Shown: piece after piece, positions 9,046 to 18,635 of the stretch
Position numbering within the stretch: the first letter of the stretch is position 1
How the letters are laid out: every line of letters starts with the position of its first letter
Assembly: GCA_910589675.1 (NCBI GenBank)
Contig: CAJUTO010000004.1
Coordinates: 1-64,000 of the forward strand
Length of the DNA: 64,000 nt
Reading direction: 5' to 3'
DNA from: an uncultured Lactobacillus sp.
GTDB taxonomy: Bacteria > Bacillota > Bacilli > Lactobacillales > Lactobacillaceae
The notes under the pieces: model-generated
Databases searched by the model: none
What the model was told of the DNA's origin: nothing
The model's input: only the letters and a program-made list of their open reading frames with translations
Made by a program: the position numbers and the translations under genes

Positions 9046-9474
9046 ATGGCAAATGATATGATGAATCGTCAAAACAATGACATGTTTGATGTAATGAATG
9101 ATTGGTTCGATCTTCCAAAGAACTTCTTTAACGATACTGACTTTGTAAACATGATGAAGTCAGATGTTGTAGAAAACGACAAGGACTACATCGTTAAGAT
9201 TGATATGCCTGGTATGAAGAAGGATAAGATCAAGATTAACTACTCCGATGGTATCCTTAGCGTATCAGGTTCAAGAAAATCACTTAAGAACTTAGACAAG
9301 AAAGATGACAGTGTCATTCATCAAGAAAGACAAGAAGGACACATTTCTAGAAGCTTTAGATTACCAAATATAGTTGCAAATAAAATCCATGCAAAGTATG
9401 ATGATGGTGTATTGACTATCACTTTGCCAAAGCAAACTGCTGACAGCAGTGATAGCTCAATTCAAATTGATTAA
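9046..9474 (+). CDS. Small heat-shock protein, Hsp20/alpha-crystallin family
   Basis: A 142-residue ATP-independent holdase chaperone. A variable N-terminus (about 1-40) is followed by the alpha-crystallin domain: VVENDKDYIVKIDMPGMKKDKI, the SVSGSR strand, and the closing YDDGVLTITLPK motif near the C-terminus. The start at 9046 follows AAAGGATG; the upstream extension reads as non-coding. No convincing CtsR or CIRCE operator was seen. Confidence 0.92.
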   Translation: MANDMMNRQNNDMFDVMNDWFDLPKNFFNDTDFVNMMKSDVVENDKDYIVKIDMPGMKKDKIKINYSDGILSVSGSRKSLKNLDKKDDSVIHQERQEGHISRSFRLPNIVANKIHAKYDDGVLTITLPKQTADSSDSSIQID

Positions 9475-9530
9475 CTTAAACATTGCAAGAAGTTTAAAAA
9501 TAAGTTATCAATAATAATTCTCTGGAGATT

Positions 9531-9564
9531 AGCGGATTCCTAGTTGAATCTGCTTTTCTTTTTT
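9531..9564 (+). terminator. Terminator after hsp20
   Basis: AGCGGATTC / GAATCTGCT hairpin followed by TTTTCTTTTTTC. Confidence 0.8.
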
Positions 9565-9626
9565 CTAAAGGTGGAATAAAATAGAAGATAAATTTAAAGA
9601 TAGATTAAAAAAGGGAGATTTTTCTA

Positions 9627-10943
9627 ATGGCTTATGAATTAACCTTGCAAGAACTTGAACAGTTTTCAAAAGAATTCAATGCAAATCCTCAAAACCAAGT
9701 TGTAGCTCGTGCTGCTCAAAAAAGCGGTGTGCTTGCTGCATCATATAATGAACGCGTTCAAAGTAAATTAACTCGCGTTTTCTCAACTGAACTTGACACT
9801 GATAATGTTACCAATCAAAAACATTCAGGTCGTTGCTGGGAATTTGCGACTTTAAACGTTTTGCGCCACGCATTTGGCAAGAAGTACAAGGCTAAGAACT
9901 TCACTTTTTCTCAAGCTTACAACTTCTTCTGGGACAAGATTGAACGTGCTAACATCTTTTACAACAATATTTTAGCAACTGCAGATAAGCCCCTTGATTC
10001 ACACGAAGTTAAGTCCCACTTAGACTTTGCTGGTGGCGACGGTGGTCAATTCCATATGGCCGCATCCCTTGTTGAAAAATACGGTGTCGTTCCCTCATAC
10101 GCAATGCCAGAAAGCTTCAATACTAACGACACTACAGGTTTTGCAACTGCTTTGGGCGACAAACTTAAGAAAGATGCACTTGTTTTACGTAAATTAAAGA
10201 ACGAAAACAAGGACGATGAAATTGAAAAAACTCGCGAAAAATTCTTAAGCGAAGTTTATCGCATGACCGCAATCGCAGTTGGTGAACCACCAAAGAGATT
10301 TGATTTGGAATATCGCGATGACGACAAGAAGTATCACTTAGACAAGAACTTAACTCCACTTGAATTCTTGCACAAATACTTAAGTGACGTTGACTTAAAT
10401 GATTATGTTGTTTTAACCAACGCTCCTGATCACGAATACAACAAGCTTTATGGTTTACCAGGTGAAGATAACATTCAAGGTGCTTACAGAATTAAGCTTC
10501 TTAATGTCCCAATGGAATACCTCACTACAGCCTCAATTGCTCAATTAAAGGATGGCGAAGCGGTTTGGTTTGGTAACGATGTTTTGCGTCAAATGGACCG
10601 CAAGACTGGCTATCTTTCAACTAATTTGTACAAGTTAAACGATTTGTTCGGCGTTAACCTTGATATGGATAAGGCTGATCGTTTACGGACTGGTGTAGGT
10701 GAAGTTTCACACGCTATGACTTTAGTCGGTGTTGATGAAGACCAAGGCGATATTCGTCAATGGAAAGTCGAAAATTCATGGGGTGAAAAATCTGGCTCCA
10801 AGGGTTACTTTGTGATGAGCAATGAATGGTTCAACGATTATGTTTATGAAGTTGTCGTTCACAAGAAGTATTTGACTGAAGAACAAAGAAAGATTGCAGA
10901 AGGCCCAATTACTGATCTTCCACTTTGGGATTCACTTGCTTAA
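9627..10943 (+). CDS. pepE: C1-type cysteine endopeptidase (PepC/PepE family)
   Basis: A 438-residue intracellular papain-fold peptidase of the bleomycin hydrolase/PepC family. The catalytic Cys is in SGRCWEFATLN near residue 70, the His in VSHAMTLVGVD near 365, and the Asn in VENSWGEKSGSKGYF. Length matches the lactobacillar endopeptidases PepE/PepG (about 437-438) better than the longer PepC, so cleavage of casein-derived oligopeptides is likely. A paralog lies convergent at 11660-12973. It sits close to the Opp importer, which supplies its substrates, though transcription is separate. The exact Pep letter is a judgement by length and similarity. Confidence 0.85.
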   Translation: MAYELTLQELEQFSKEFNANPQNQVVARAAQKSGVLAASYNERVQSKLTRVFSTELDTDNVTNQKHSGRCWEFATLNVLRHAFGKKYKAKNFTFSQAYNFFWDKIERANIFYNNILATADKPLDSHEVKSHLDFAGGDGGQFHMAASLVEKYGVVPSYAMPESFNTNDTTGFATALGDKLKKDALVLRKLKNENKDDEIEKTREKFLSEVYRMTAIAVGEPPKRFDLEYRDDDKKYHLDKNLTPLEFLHKYLSDVDLNDYVVLTNAPDHEYNKLYGLPGEDNIQGAYRIKLLNVPMEYLTTASIAQLKDGEAVWFGNDVLRQMDRKTGYLSTNLYKLNDLFGVNLDMDKADRLRTGVGEVSHAMTLVGVDEDQGDIRQWKVENSWGEKSGSKGYFVMSNEWFNDYVYEVVVHKKYLTEEQRKIAEGPITDLPLWDSLA

Positions 10944-10966
10944 TTAGCTTAGAAAAAGAGAACAAC

Positions 10967-10999
10967 AAAAAAGGCTTAGCTTTACGCTAAGTCTTTTTT
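10967..10999. terminator. Bidirectional terminator between pepE and the HD gene
   Basis: AAAAGGCTTAGC / GCTAAGTCTTTTTT hairpin with flanking A and T runs. Confidence 0.85.
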
Positions 11000-11655
11000 T
11001 ACACATTCCATTCACTCATAAATTCATTTACAAACTCACGCATATATTCTGTGCGTCTGTGAGCTTCTTTTTTACCACCTGGGGTATTCATCAAACTTTC
11101 CAGATCAAACAATTTCTCATAGAAATGATTAATTGTTGTTTCTGTATGATTACGATACTGATCATGACTGATTAGTTTTTCAGGTTTAATTTCAGGATCA
11201 TAGATCTTGTTGCCGTGCTTGCCACCATAAGTAAAAGCTCGTGCAATTCCAATCGCACCCAAACTTTCCAAACGATCGGCATCTTGGACGTATTTTCCAG
11301 AAAGTGGCAATTCATAGTGATGTTCAATATTAGCCGAAAAAGACATATGTTGAATAGTAAACAAAATATCCTTAACTTCTAAATCTTCAAACCCCACTTC
11401 AGGAAGTAGCTTTTGAATTTGTTCAATTACTTTATTCGGATTTGAAGTCACCTTTTCATCAATTGTGTCATGCAAATAGCTCCCAGCTCTGATAATTGCC
11501 ACCATACGGCTCGTTTCATGAGCTTGTGGGTTATCTGCCAAGTACATCTTAGTTGCTAAATGAGCAACACGCTCGCCATGATAATAATCATGTCCTGTTG
11601 ATTCACCATCAAGCTGCTCTTTAACAAAGTCCTTGAGCTTTTCTAAATCAATCAT
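10999..11655 (-). CDS. HD-domain phosphohydrolase
   Basis: About 218 residues with an HD domain. The metal-binding residues are visible as DYYHGERV (His near residue 23) and AGSYLHDTID (His-Asp near 60), with a later conserved Asp in YVQDADRLES. HD proteins of this length resemble Bacillus YpgQ, a metal-dependent (di)nucleotide phosphohydrolase; the substrate here is unknown. The start at 11655 lies four bases after the stop of the upstream cysteine peptidase, suggesting translational coupling. The ribosome-binding site is weak (AAAGA). An N-terminal extension in the same frame would overlap the peptidase and looks spurious. Confidence 0.78.
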   Translation of the reverse strand: MIDLEKLKDFVKEQLDGESTGHDYYHGERVAHLATKMYLADNPQAHETSRMVAIIRAGSYLHDTIDEKVTSNPNKVIEQIQKLLPEVGFEDLEVKDILFTIQHMSFSANIEHHYELPLSGKYVQDADRLESLGAIGIARAFTYGGKHGNKIYDPEIKPEKLISHDQYRNHTETTINHFYEKLFDLESLMNTPGGKKEAHRRTEYMREFVNEFMSEWNV

Positions 11656-11659
11656 ATCT

Positions 11660-12973
11660 TTAACCCATTGAATCCCAACATGGAACTGGCGTAGCTTCGC
11701 CTTCCGCAATTTCAACTAACTTCTTTGGTAGGTACTTTTTCTTCACCACGACCTTGAATAAATATTCATCAAACCACTTGTCATCCATCACGAAGTAGCC
11801 TTTTTCACCAACTTTGCTACCCCAAGAGTTTTCAATCTTCCATTGACGAGGCTTGCCGGCTACAACGTCAACACCCACCATTGTCATCGCGTGAGTCGAG
11901 CCACTAGCACCAGTTTCAAGGCGCTCTTTTTTGCTCAATTTAGTTTCAATATCAAAAACAGTGTCAGTTGCGTACAAATCAGCTGCTAAGAGTCCTTTTT
12001 GACGATCACTTTGCTTACCAACATCACACCCAAACCAGAAGGTTTCTCCAGCCTTAAGTTGCTTGATGGCCGCTTCTTTCAAGTTCTCAATTTTAGTATT
12101 CAAAAATTCAACTGGTGTGCCGTTTTCCACATTATCTTCAAATGGCAATGAATAAAGCTTGTCATATTCATGATCAGGTGCATTGAATAAGACCACATAA
12201 TCATCTAAATCATCAGTGAAGTACTCTTTAAAGAAGGTTTGTGGAGTAAGATCTTGATCAATATGATAATTTCCTTCATCATCTTTAAATTCCAAGTCAA
12301 ACTTATGCACAGGTTCGCCAAAGGCAATCGTGGCCATACGATAAACTTCACTTAAAAATTCCTGTCTCTTTACTTCAACTTCACCATCATGACCATCTTG
12401 GGCCAACTTACGCAAAACAATGGCATCTTCACGCAATTTCATATTCAAGGCTTGATTAAAGGCCGCAGTATTATTTGCAGTAAAGCTTTCAGCTTGAGCA
12501 TACGCAGGCACCAAACCATACTTCCTAATCAATGACACAGCCATATGCCATTGACCACCATCCGTATCTGGAGCCTGCATATAATAGTGAACAGTTCGAT
12601 CATCTAATGGCTTAGCGGCCGTTTCCAAGATATGATTGAAGAAAATATTTGCTCTTTCAATGCGATCCCAGAAAAAGAGATAACTTTGTGAAAAGATAAA
12701 GTTCTTTGCCTTATACTTTTTAGCAAATTCATGACGTAAAACGTTTAATGCAGCAAACAACCAACAACGACCTGATTGCTTTTGGTCAGTCACATTATCA
12801 GTGGGAATTTCAATTGAAAATGTCCGATTTAATTCACGAGCTGCTTCTTCATTAAAACTTGCCTTCTGCAAACCATTATTTACTACCGCAAGTTCGGCGA
12901 TCTTATTTTGTTTATGTTGACGATAATCTTTTTGAAAACCAGCGATTTCGTCAAAAGTTAATTCGTGACTCAT
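11660..12973 (-). CDS. C1-type cysteine endopeptidase paralog (PepG/PepE2-like)
   Basis: A 437-residue paralog of the peptidase at 9627. Catalytic Cys is in SGRCWLFAALN near residue 68, His in STHAMTMVGVD, Asn in IENSWGSKVGEKGYF. It keeps the more usual CWLFAALN around the Cys, where its neighbour has CWEFATLN. It is the first gene of a two-gene unit with the HD hydrolase and is separated from oppF by a terminator. Two such genes close together resemble the pepE/pepE2 or pepG pairs of dairy lactobacilli; the exact name is uncertain. Confidence 0.85.
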   Translation of the reverse strand: MSHELTFDEIAGFQKDYRQHKQNKIAELAVVNNGLQKASFNEEAARELNRTFSIEIPTDNVTDQKQSGRCWLFAALNVLRHEFAKKYKAKNFIFSQSYLFFWDRIERANIFFNHILETAAKPLDDRTVHYYMQAPDTDGGQWHMAVSLIRKYGLVPAYAQAESFTANNTAAFNQALNMKLREDAIVLRKLAQDGHDGEVEVKRQEFLSEVYRMATIAFGEPVHKFDLEFKDDEGNYHIDQDLTPQTFFKEYFTDDLDDYVVLFNAPDHEYDKLYSLPFEDNVENGTPVEFLNTKIENLKEAAIKQLKAGETFWFGCDVGKQSDRQKGLLAADLYATDTVFDIETKLSKKERLETGASGSTHAMTMVGVDVVAGKPRQWKIENSWGSKVGEKGYFVMDDKWFDEYLFKVVVKKKYLPKKLVEIAEGEATPVPCWDSMG

Positions 12974-13022
12974 GGGCCATCCCTTCTCTATTCAAAATTA
13001 GTGTCAATTCAATTTTACCACC

Positions 13023-13055
13023 AAAAAAGTCTACCCATTGTGAGGTAGACTTTTA
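13023..13055. terminator. Terminator of the opp operon
   Basis: AAAGTCTACC / GGTAGACTTT hairpin with A and T runs between oppF and the peptidase gene. Confidence 0.85.
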
Positions 13056-13058
13056 TCT

Positions 13059-14000
13059 TTATTCATAGCTTTTAGCTACTTGTTCATAATGAGCAACTTC
13101 ATCATCAGTACATCTTACAAAGTGGCCTGGACGAATTTCATGCATTGTCCGAACTTTTCCATCCATCTCTTCTTTTTCTGGATCATAATCAATTCGGTGA
13201 CGTTGACGTTCAATTTCTGGATCGGGTACAGGAACGGCTGAAATTAAACTCTTCGTGTAATCATGAAGCGGCTTATCATAAACATCATCAGCAGAACCAA
13301 CTTCCAGCAACTTACCAAAGTGCATAACACCGATTCTGTCTGAAATAAACTTAACCATTGATAAATCGTGAGCAATAAACAAGTAAGTTAAGCCACGCTT
13401 CTTTTGCAATTCAATCATCAAGTTTACAACTTGGGCTTGAATAGAAACGTCCAAGGCTGAAATTGGTTCATCAGCTACGATAAATTTAGGTTCTACTGCA
13501 AGCGCACGTGCAATACCGATTCTTTGGCGCTGACCCCCAGAGAATTCGTGTGGGAAACGGCTAGCATGATTTTTGTTTAAACCAACAGTTTCAAGTAATT
13601 CTTCAACACGTTCACGACGTTCTTCTTTGGTTTTTACCAAATTGTGAATATCTAACCCTTCGGCAATAATATCTTCAACCGTCATTCTTGGATTAAGTGA
13701 AGCATATGGATCCTGAAAAATCATTTGAGCATCACGTCTAAACTTAAGTTTATCTTCGCGATTCTTCAAATTTTCAACGTTTTTTCCTTCAAAGATAACT
13801 TCGCCACTAGTAGGATTGTAAAGTTGTAAAATTGAACGACCAGTGGTTGTTTTACCTGAACCGGATTCACCTACAAGACCGAAAGTTTCACCTTCGTAAA
13901 TGTCAAAGCTAACATCGTCAACAGCTTTAGTGACTGTTCGTCCATTTTTGAAGTATTGTTTTAAATGCTTTACTTCCAAAATCTTCTTCTCTTCTGGCAT
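13059..14000 (-). CDS. oppF: Oligopeptide ABC transporter ATPase OppF
   Basis: A 313-residue ABC ATPase, last gene of oppBCDF. Walker A GESGSGKTTTGR lies near residue 43, the signature FSGGQRQRIGIARAL near 155, Walker B FIVADEPISALD near 175, then the switch His (AHDLS). The C-terminal oligopeptide/dipeptide transporter extension follows (GKLLEVGSADDVYDKPLHDYTKSL), ending in HFVRCTDDE. With OppD it powers peptide uptake. It lies 23 bases after oppD. Confidence 0.94.
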   Translation of the reverse strand: MPEEKKILEVKHLKQYFKNGRTVTKAVDDVSFDIYEGETFGLVGESGSGKTTTGRSILQLYNPTSGEVIFEGKNVENLKNREDKLKFRRDAQMIFQDPYASLNPRMTVEDIIAEGLDIHNLVKTKEERRERVEELLETVGLNKNHASRFPHEFSGGQRQRIGIARALAVEPKFIVADEPISALDVSIQAQVVNLMIELQKKRGLTYLFIAHDLSMVKFISDRIGVMHFGKLLEVGSADDVYDKPLHDYTKSLISAVPVPDPEIERQRHRIDYDPEKEEMDGKVRTMHEIRPGHFVRCTDDEVAHYEQVAKSYE

Positions 14001-14023
14001 CTAAATCCCCCTTAAAGCTGTGA

Positions 14024-15073
14024 TTAATCTTGCAAGCTCTTTTCTTGCTTCATTAATTTAAATTTCTTCCAACGTCTTTGAATTTCTGCAGGTGGTTCTA
14101 CCTTTGGTGCACCCGGAGCTAAAAGCCAAGTTGCCGCATAATGAGTATCAGAAACCTTGAAGAATGGTGGCTTTCTTTGAACATCAATCCTCATTGCGTA
14201 TCTATTTCTTGGAGCAAATGGATCACCCTTTGGTGGATCAAGTAAATCTGGAGGTGTCCCTGGAATTGATTCCAAAGTATCACTTTCCAAAGTAGGCATT
14301 GAGTTGATCAATCCCCAAGTATATGGATGTTGTGGATCATAGAAAATATCATCAACAGTTCCATATTCAAGAAATTCACCAGCATACATAACAGCTACTC
14401 TATCAGCCATCCCAGCAACCACACCCAAATCGTGAGTAATGAAGATGATTGAAGTTTTTACTCTCTTTTGTAAATCCTTCATCAAGTCCAAAATTTCAGC
14501 TTGTACAGTAACATCCAAGGCAGTTGTTGGTTCGTCAGCAAGTAAAATTTCCGGTTCACAAATCAAAGCAATCGCAATCACAATTCTTTGTCTCATACCA
14601 CCTGAGAATTGGTGTGGATATTGATTAATTCTTTCTTCAGCATGAGGAATTCCAACGGCTTTCATCATTTCCAAGGCCTTAGCCCAAGCTTCCTTCTTAG
14701 AAGCACCCTTGTGCTTAATCAAAGGTTCCGCAATTTGTTGACCAATCTTCATAGTAGGATCAAGTGAAGTCATTGGATCCTGGAAAATCATCGCAATCTT
14801 ATTACCACGAATGTTTTGCCAATCTTTTTCAGATAAATCAAGCAAGTTTTGACCGTGGAAATTAATTTCTCCACCCATAATTTTGGCATTTCGAGCAAGA
14901 AGACCAATAATTGAACGAGTAGTTACTGATTTCCCTGATCCAGATTCACCTACAATAGCTAAAGTTTCTCCCTTATTTAAGTGGAAGGAAACATTACGGA
15001 TGGCCTTAACTTCACCAGCGTATGTGTGGAAATCTATTTTTAAATTTTTAACATCTAAAACTCTTTCTGGCAT
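14024..15073 (-). CDS. oppD: Oligopeptide ABC transporter ATPase OppD
   Basis: A 349-residue ABC ATPase. Walker A GESGSGKSVTTRS is near residue 43, the signature FSGGMRQRIVIAIAL near 160, Walker B ILLADEPTTALD near 180 and the switch His in THDLG. The C-terminal oligopeptide-transporter region includes PHPYTWGLINSMP and the IPGTPPDLLDPPKGDPFAPR motif typical of OppD. A good AGGAGG site precedes the ATG. It is cotranscribed with oppB, oppC and oppF. Confidence 0.94.
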   Translation of the reverse strand: MPERVLDVKNLKIDFHTYAGEVKAIRNVSFHLNKGETLAIVGESGSGKSVTTRSIIGLLARNAKIMGGEINFHGQNLLDLSEKDWQNIRGNKIAMIFQDPMTSLDPTMKIGQQIAEPLIKHKGASKKEAWAKALEMMKAVGIPHAEERINQYPHQFSGGMRQRIVIAIALICEPEILLADEPTTALDVTVQAEILDLMKDLQKRVKTSIIFITHDLGVVAGMADRVAVMYAGEFLEYGTVDDIFYDPQHPYTWGLINSMPTLESDTLESIPGTPPDLLDPPKGDPFAPRNRYAMRIDVQRKPPFFKVSDTHYAATWLLAPGAPKVEPPAEIQRRWKKFKLMKQEKSLQD

Positions 15074-15086
15074 TTAGGCAATCCTC

Positions 15087-16211
15087 CTATCTTTGGCCTC
15101 TAGGGTCAAAGGCATCACGTAATCCATCACCAAGTAAGTTGAAGGCAATCATCAAAATACACAAGACAATTGCTGGGTACCACATTTGATATGGTAAGAA
15201 TTGGAAGTTCTTTTGACCTTCATTCAAAAGCACCCCTAATGAAGTTTCTGGTGCGGTAATACCAATACCGATGAAACTTAAGAATGCTTCGAAGAAGATA
15301 GCTGATGGAATAGTGTACATTGTTTGAATAATAATGATACTTGAAAGGTTAGGTACCAAGTGTTTAATCGCAATCTTCCAAGGTGATTCCCCAAGCGAAC
15401 GTGCAGCTAAAACATATTCTTCATTCTTTAAACTCAGTGTCTCCGCTCTAACCTGCCGAGCCATTGTCGTCCAGCTTGAAATAGCGATAGCCAAGATGAT
15501 TGAAGTAATACCGGGCTTTAATACAACTAACATTAAAACAACGATAATTAAGTTAGGAACAGAAGAGATAATTTCGATTATTCGCTGCATCACGTTATCG
15601 ACTCCTCCGCCTTTCCACCCGGAAATTATTCCATAGGCGACCCCAATCGTTAAATCAAAGAAGGCAGCAACTAAAGCTACGATCAATGAAATCTTAGTAC
15701 CATAAACAATTCTTTGGCCAAGTGAACGACCTAAGTAGTCAGTTCCGGCAATAAAGTACTTATCTTTTGGTACATTATTTTGGGCATAAGCATCAACCCA
15801 TTGGCCGTTTTGTTTAATTTTTCCGTTTAAACCATTAATTGCCCCAAAGCCTGGCACTTTAGCAGGTAAGTTAGCGTACTGTGGGTGAGATTTAACTAAA
15901 GTAGACTTATTAATGAATGGAGTAGAACCAAATGCCACTACAATCATTACAATAACAATAATTGCAGAAAGCACGGCAGCTTTTCTTTGTTTAAATCTAA
16001 GCCAAACATTTTGACCAAAACTAAGTGATGGTCCTGCAATATTTTCATTATCTTGTGCTTCATCTTTTGGCAAAGGTTCAAAAGCATCTGAAGGAAGATT
16101 TAAATCCTCTACGCTTGTTCGATCAAGACTACCTGATTGGCTAACGTTGTCATCAGTGTCTTGTGGCATTGCTGCCATATCTGGACTAAGTTTTAAATCT
16201 TTTTCATCCAT
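15087..16211 (-). CDS. oppC: Oligopeptide ABC transporter permease OppC
   Basis: About 374 residues: a long hydrophilic N-terminal tail (first 75 or so residues), an anchor helix, a periplasm-side loop and the binding-protein-dependent transport domain with five more membrane segments and the EAA-type loop EYVLAARSLGESPWKIAIKH. The start at 16211 is five bases past the oppB stop and has GAGG at suitable spacing; a GTG at 16226 would overlap oppB and is too close to its site. It forms the channel with OppB. Confidence 0.92.
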   Translation of the reverse strand: MDEKDLKLSPDMAAMPQDTDDNVSQSGSLDRTSVEDLNLPSDAFEPLPKDEAQDNENIAGPSLSFGQNVWLRFKQRKAAVLSAIIVIVMIVVAFGSTPFINKSTLVKSHPQYANLPAKVPGFGAINGLNGKIKQNGQWVDAYAQNNVPKDKYFIAGTDYLGRSLGQRIVYGTKISLIVALVAAFFDLTIGVAYGIISGWKGGGVDNVMQRIIEIISSVPNLIIVVLMLVVLKPGITSIILAIAISSWTTMARQVRAETLSLKNEEYVLAARSLGESPWKIAIKHLVPNLSSIIIIQTMYTIPSAIFFEAFLSFIGIGITAPETSLGVLLNEGQKNFQFLPYQMWYPAIVLCILMIAFNLLGDGLRDAFDPRGQR

Positions 16212-16215
16212 ATAT

Positions 16216-17145
16216 TTAAGCCTCACTTCCAGCTAATCTAATTCTTGGATCAATCAATCCATACACAATATCAGTAATCAGTAAGATTACTACAAGTCCA
16301 ATACAGTAGACCATCGTAATACCCATGATTGTTGGATAATCATTAGTCAAAATTGATTTAACAAATTGTTCACCGATTCCTGGTACGTTAAAGATGTTTT
16401 CAATAACCATTGAACCAGTCATAAGTGCTACTGCGTAAGGACCGATCAAAGTCACAAGTGGAATCATTGAATTACGCATAGCATGCTTTCTAATAACTTG
16501 CATCCGGCTAAGACCTTTGGCCTTACCTAATTCAATGTAGTCACTACTTAAAGTATCAACCATACTTGTTCTAATAAATCTGGCCGTTTCAGCAAGTGGT
16601 CCTACAGCCAAAGCAATAGTTGGCATGATAGTTTGAGAGAATGAACCCCAACCAGCGATTGGGAACCAACCAAGTTTCAAACCAATGTAGTATTGAAGAA
16701 GTACAGCTAAAACAAAGTTAGGAACTGACTTACCAATGATTGAAACTACCGTGGCAGTTGAGTCGACCCAAGTACCTTGCTTCATCGCAGCAATTGCACC
16801 AACGATAACTCCAAGAATAACTCCCAAGATTAAAGCTTGAAGACCAAGTTGCATTGAGGCACCAATACGTGCGCCAATTAAGCTTGAAACAGGTTGATTA
16901 CTGTATTGGAATGATGTACCAAAATCACCATGTAACATTCCAACAATGTAAATCAAATATTGTTCCCAAATTGGTTTATTCAATCCATATTGTTCATTCA
17001 TAATATGTAATTGTGTTGGCGTCATCTTCGCTTCGTTAGCATATGGTGAGCCCGGCATTAATTTCATTAAGAAAAAAGTAACCGTGGCAACAATGAACAA
17101 AGTGAGGATCATGTAAAAAACACGTTTTAGCAAGTACCTAGTCAT
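16216..17145 (-). CDS. oppB: Oligopeptide ABC transporter permease OppB
   Basis: A 309-residue permease with six membrane segments. The N-terminus MTRYLLKRVFYMILTLFIV and the EAA loop DYIELGKAKGLSRMQVIRKHAMRNS are typical of OppB, as is the C-terminal YGLIDPRIRL. It is the first gene of oppBCDF and has its own extended -10 promoter upstream, after the guaB terminator. Confidence 0.93.
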   Translation of the reverse strand: MTRYLLKRVFYMILTLFIVATVTFFLMKLMPGSPYANEAKMTPTQLHIMNEQYGLNKPIWEQYLIYIVGMLHGDFGTSFQYSNQPVSSLIGARIGASMQLGLQALILGVILGVIVGAIAAMKQGTWVDSTATVVSIIGKSVPNFVLAVLLQYYIGLKLGWFPIAGWGSFSQTIMPTIALAVGPLAETARFIRTSMVDTLSSDYIELGKAKGLSRMQVIRKHAMRNSMIPLVTLIGPYAVALMTGSMVIENIFNVPGIGEQFVKSILTNDYPTIMGITMVYCIGLVVILLITDIVYGLIDPRIRLAGSEA

Positions 17146-17201
17146 ATAAACAGCTCCTCATTTTTCTATTAATTTCCAGAACACTTTTTAATTTTTTTCT
17201 T

Positions 17202-17230
17202 ATTATAGCAAATATGAGAAAAAATTCTAG
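17202..17230 (-). promoter_or_regulatory. Probable promoter of oppBCDF
   Basis: On the minus strand an extended -10 (TGCTATAAT, TATAAT at 17202-17207) lies about 57 bases before the oppB start and downstream of the guaB terminator. No strong -35 box is seen. Confidence 0.6.
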
Positions 17231-17254
17231 TGAAAAAATGATAAAAATTAAAAA

Positions 17255-17287
17255 AATAAGAGAAAAAATTATGTTTTCTCTCTTATT
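17255..17287 (-). terminator. Terminator after guaB
   Basis: AATAAGAGAAAA / TTTTCTCTCTTATT hairpin, minus strand, between the guaB remnant and the oppB promoter. Confidence 0.7.
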
Positions 17288-17330
17288 TGTTAATATATTG
17301 ATATTATTCTTTTAAACTATGACTATATAC

Positions 17331-18506
<1,176 letters not shown>

Positions 18507-18564
18507 TTAATTTAAATTAGCTTTACTTTACTAGGCATCTGAGAGTTGGTCAAGGGAAAAAGAA

Positions 18565-18594
18565 AAGAAGTTAGAACTTTTTTCTAACTTCTTT
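18565..18594 (-). terminator. Terminator between oppA (first copy) and guaB
   Basis: AAGAAGTTAGAA / TTCTAACTTCTT hairpin, usable in both directions, in the gap before guaB. Confidence 0.8.
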
Positions 18595-18635
18595 ATTTGG
18601 AGAGGAGATTTTATTTATAGGGTTGATATTAAAAT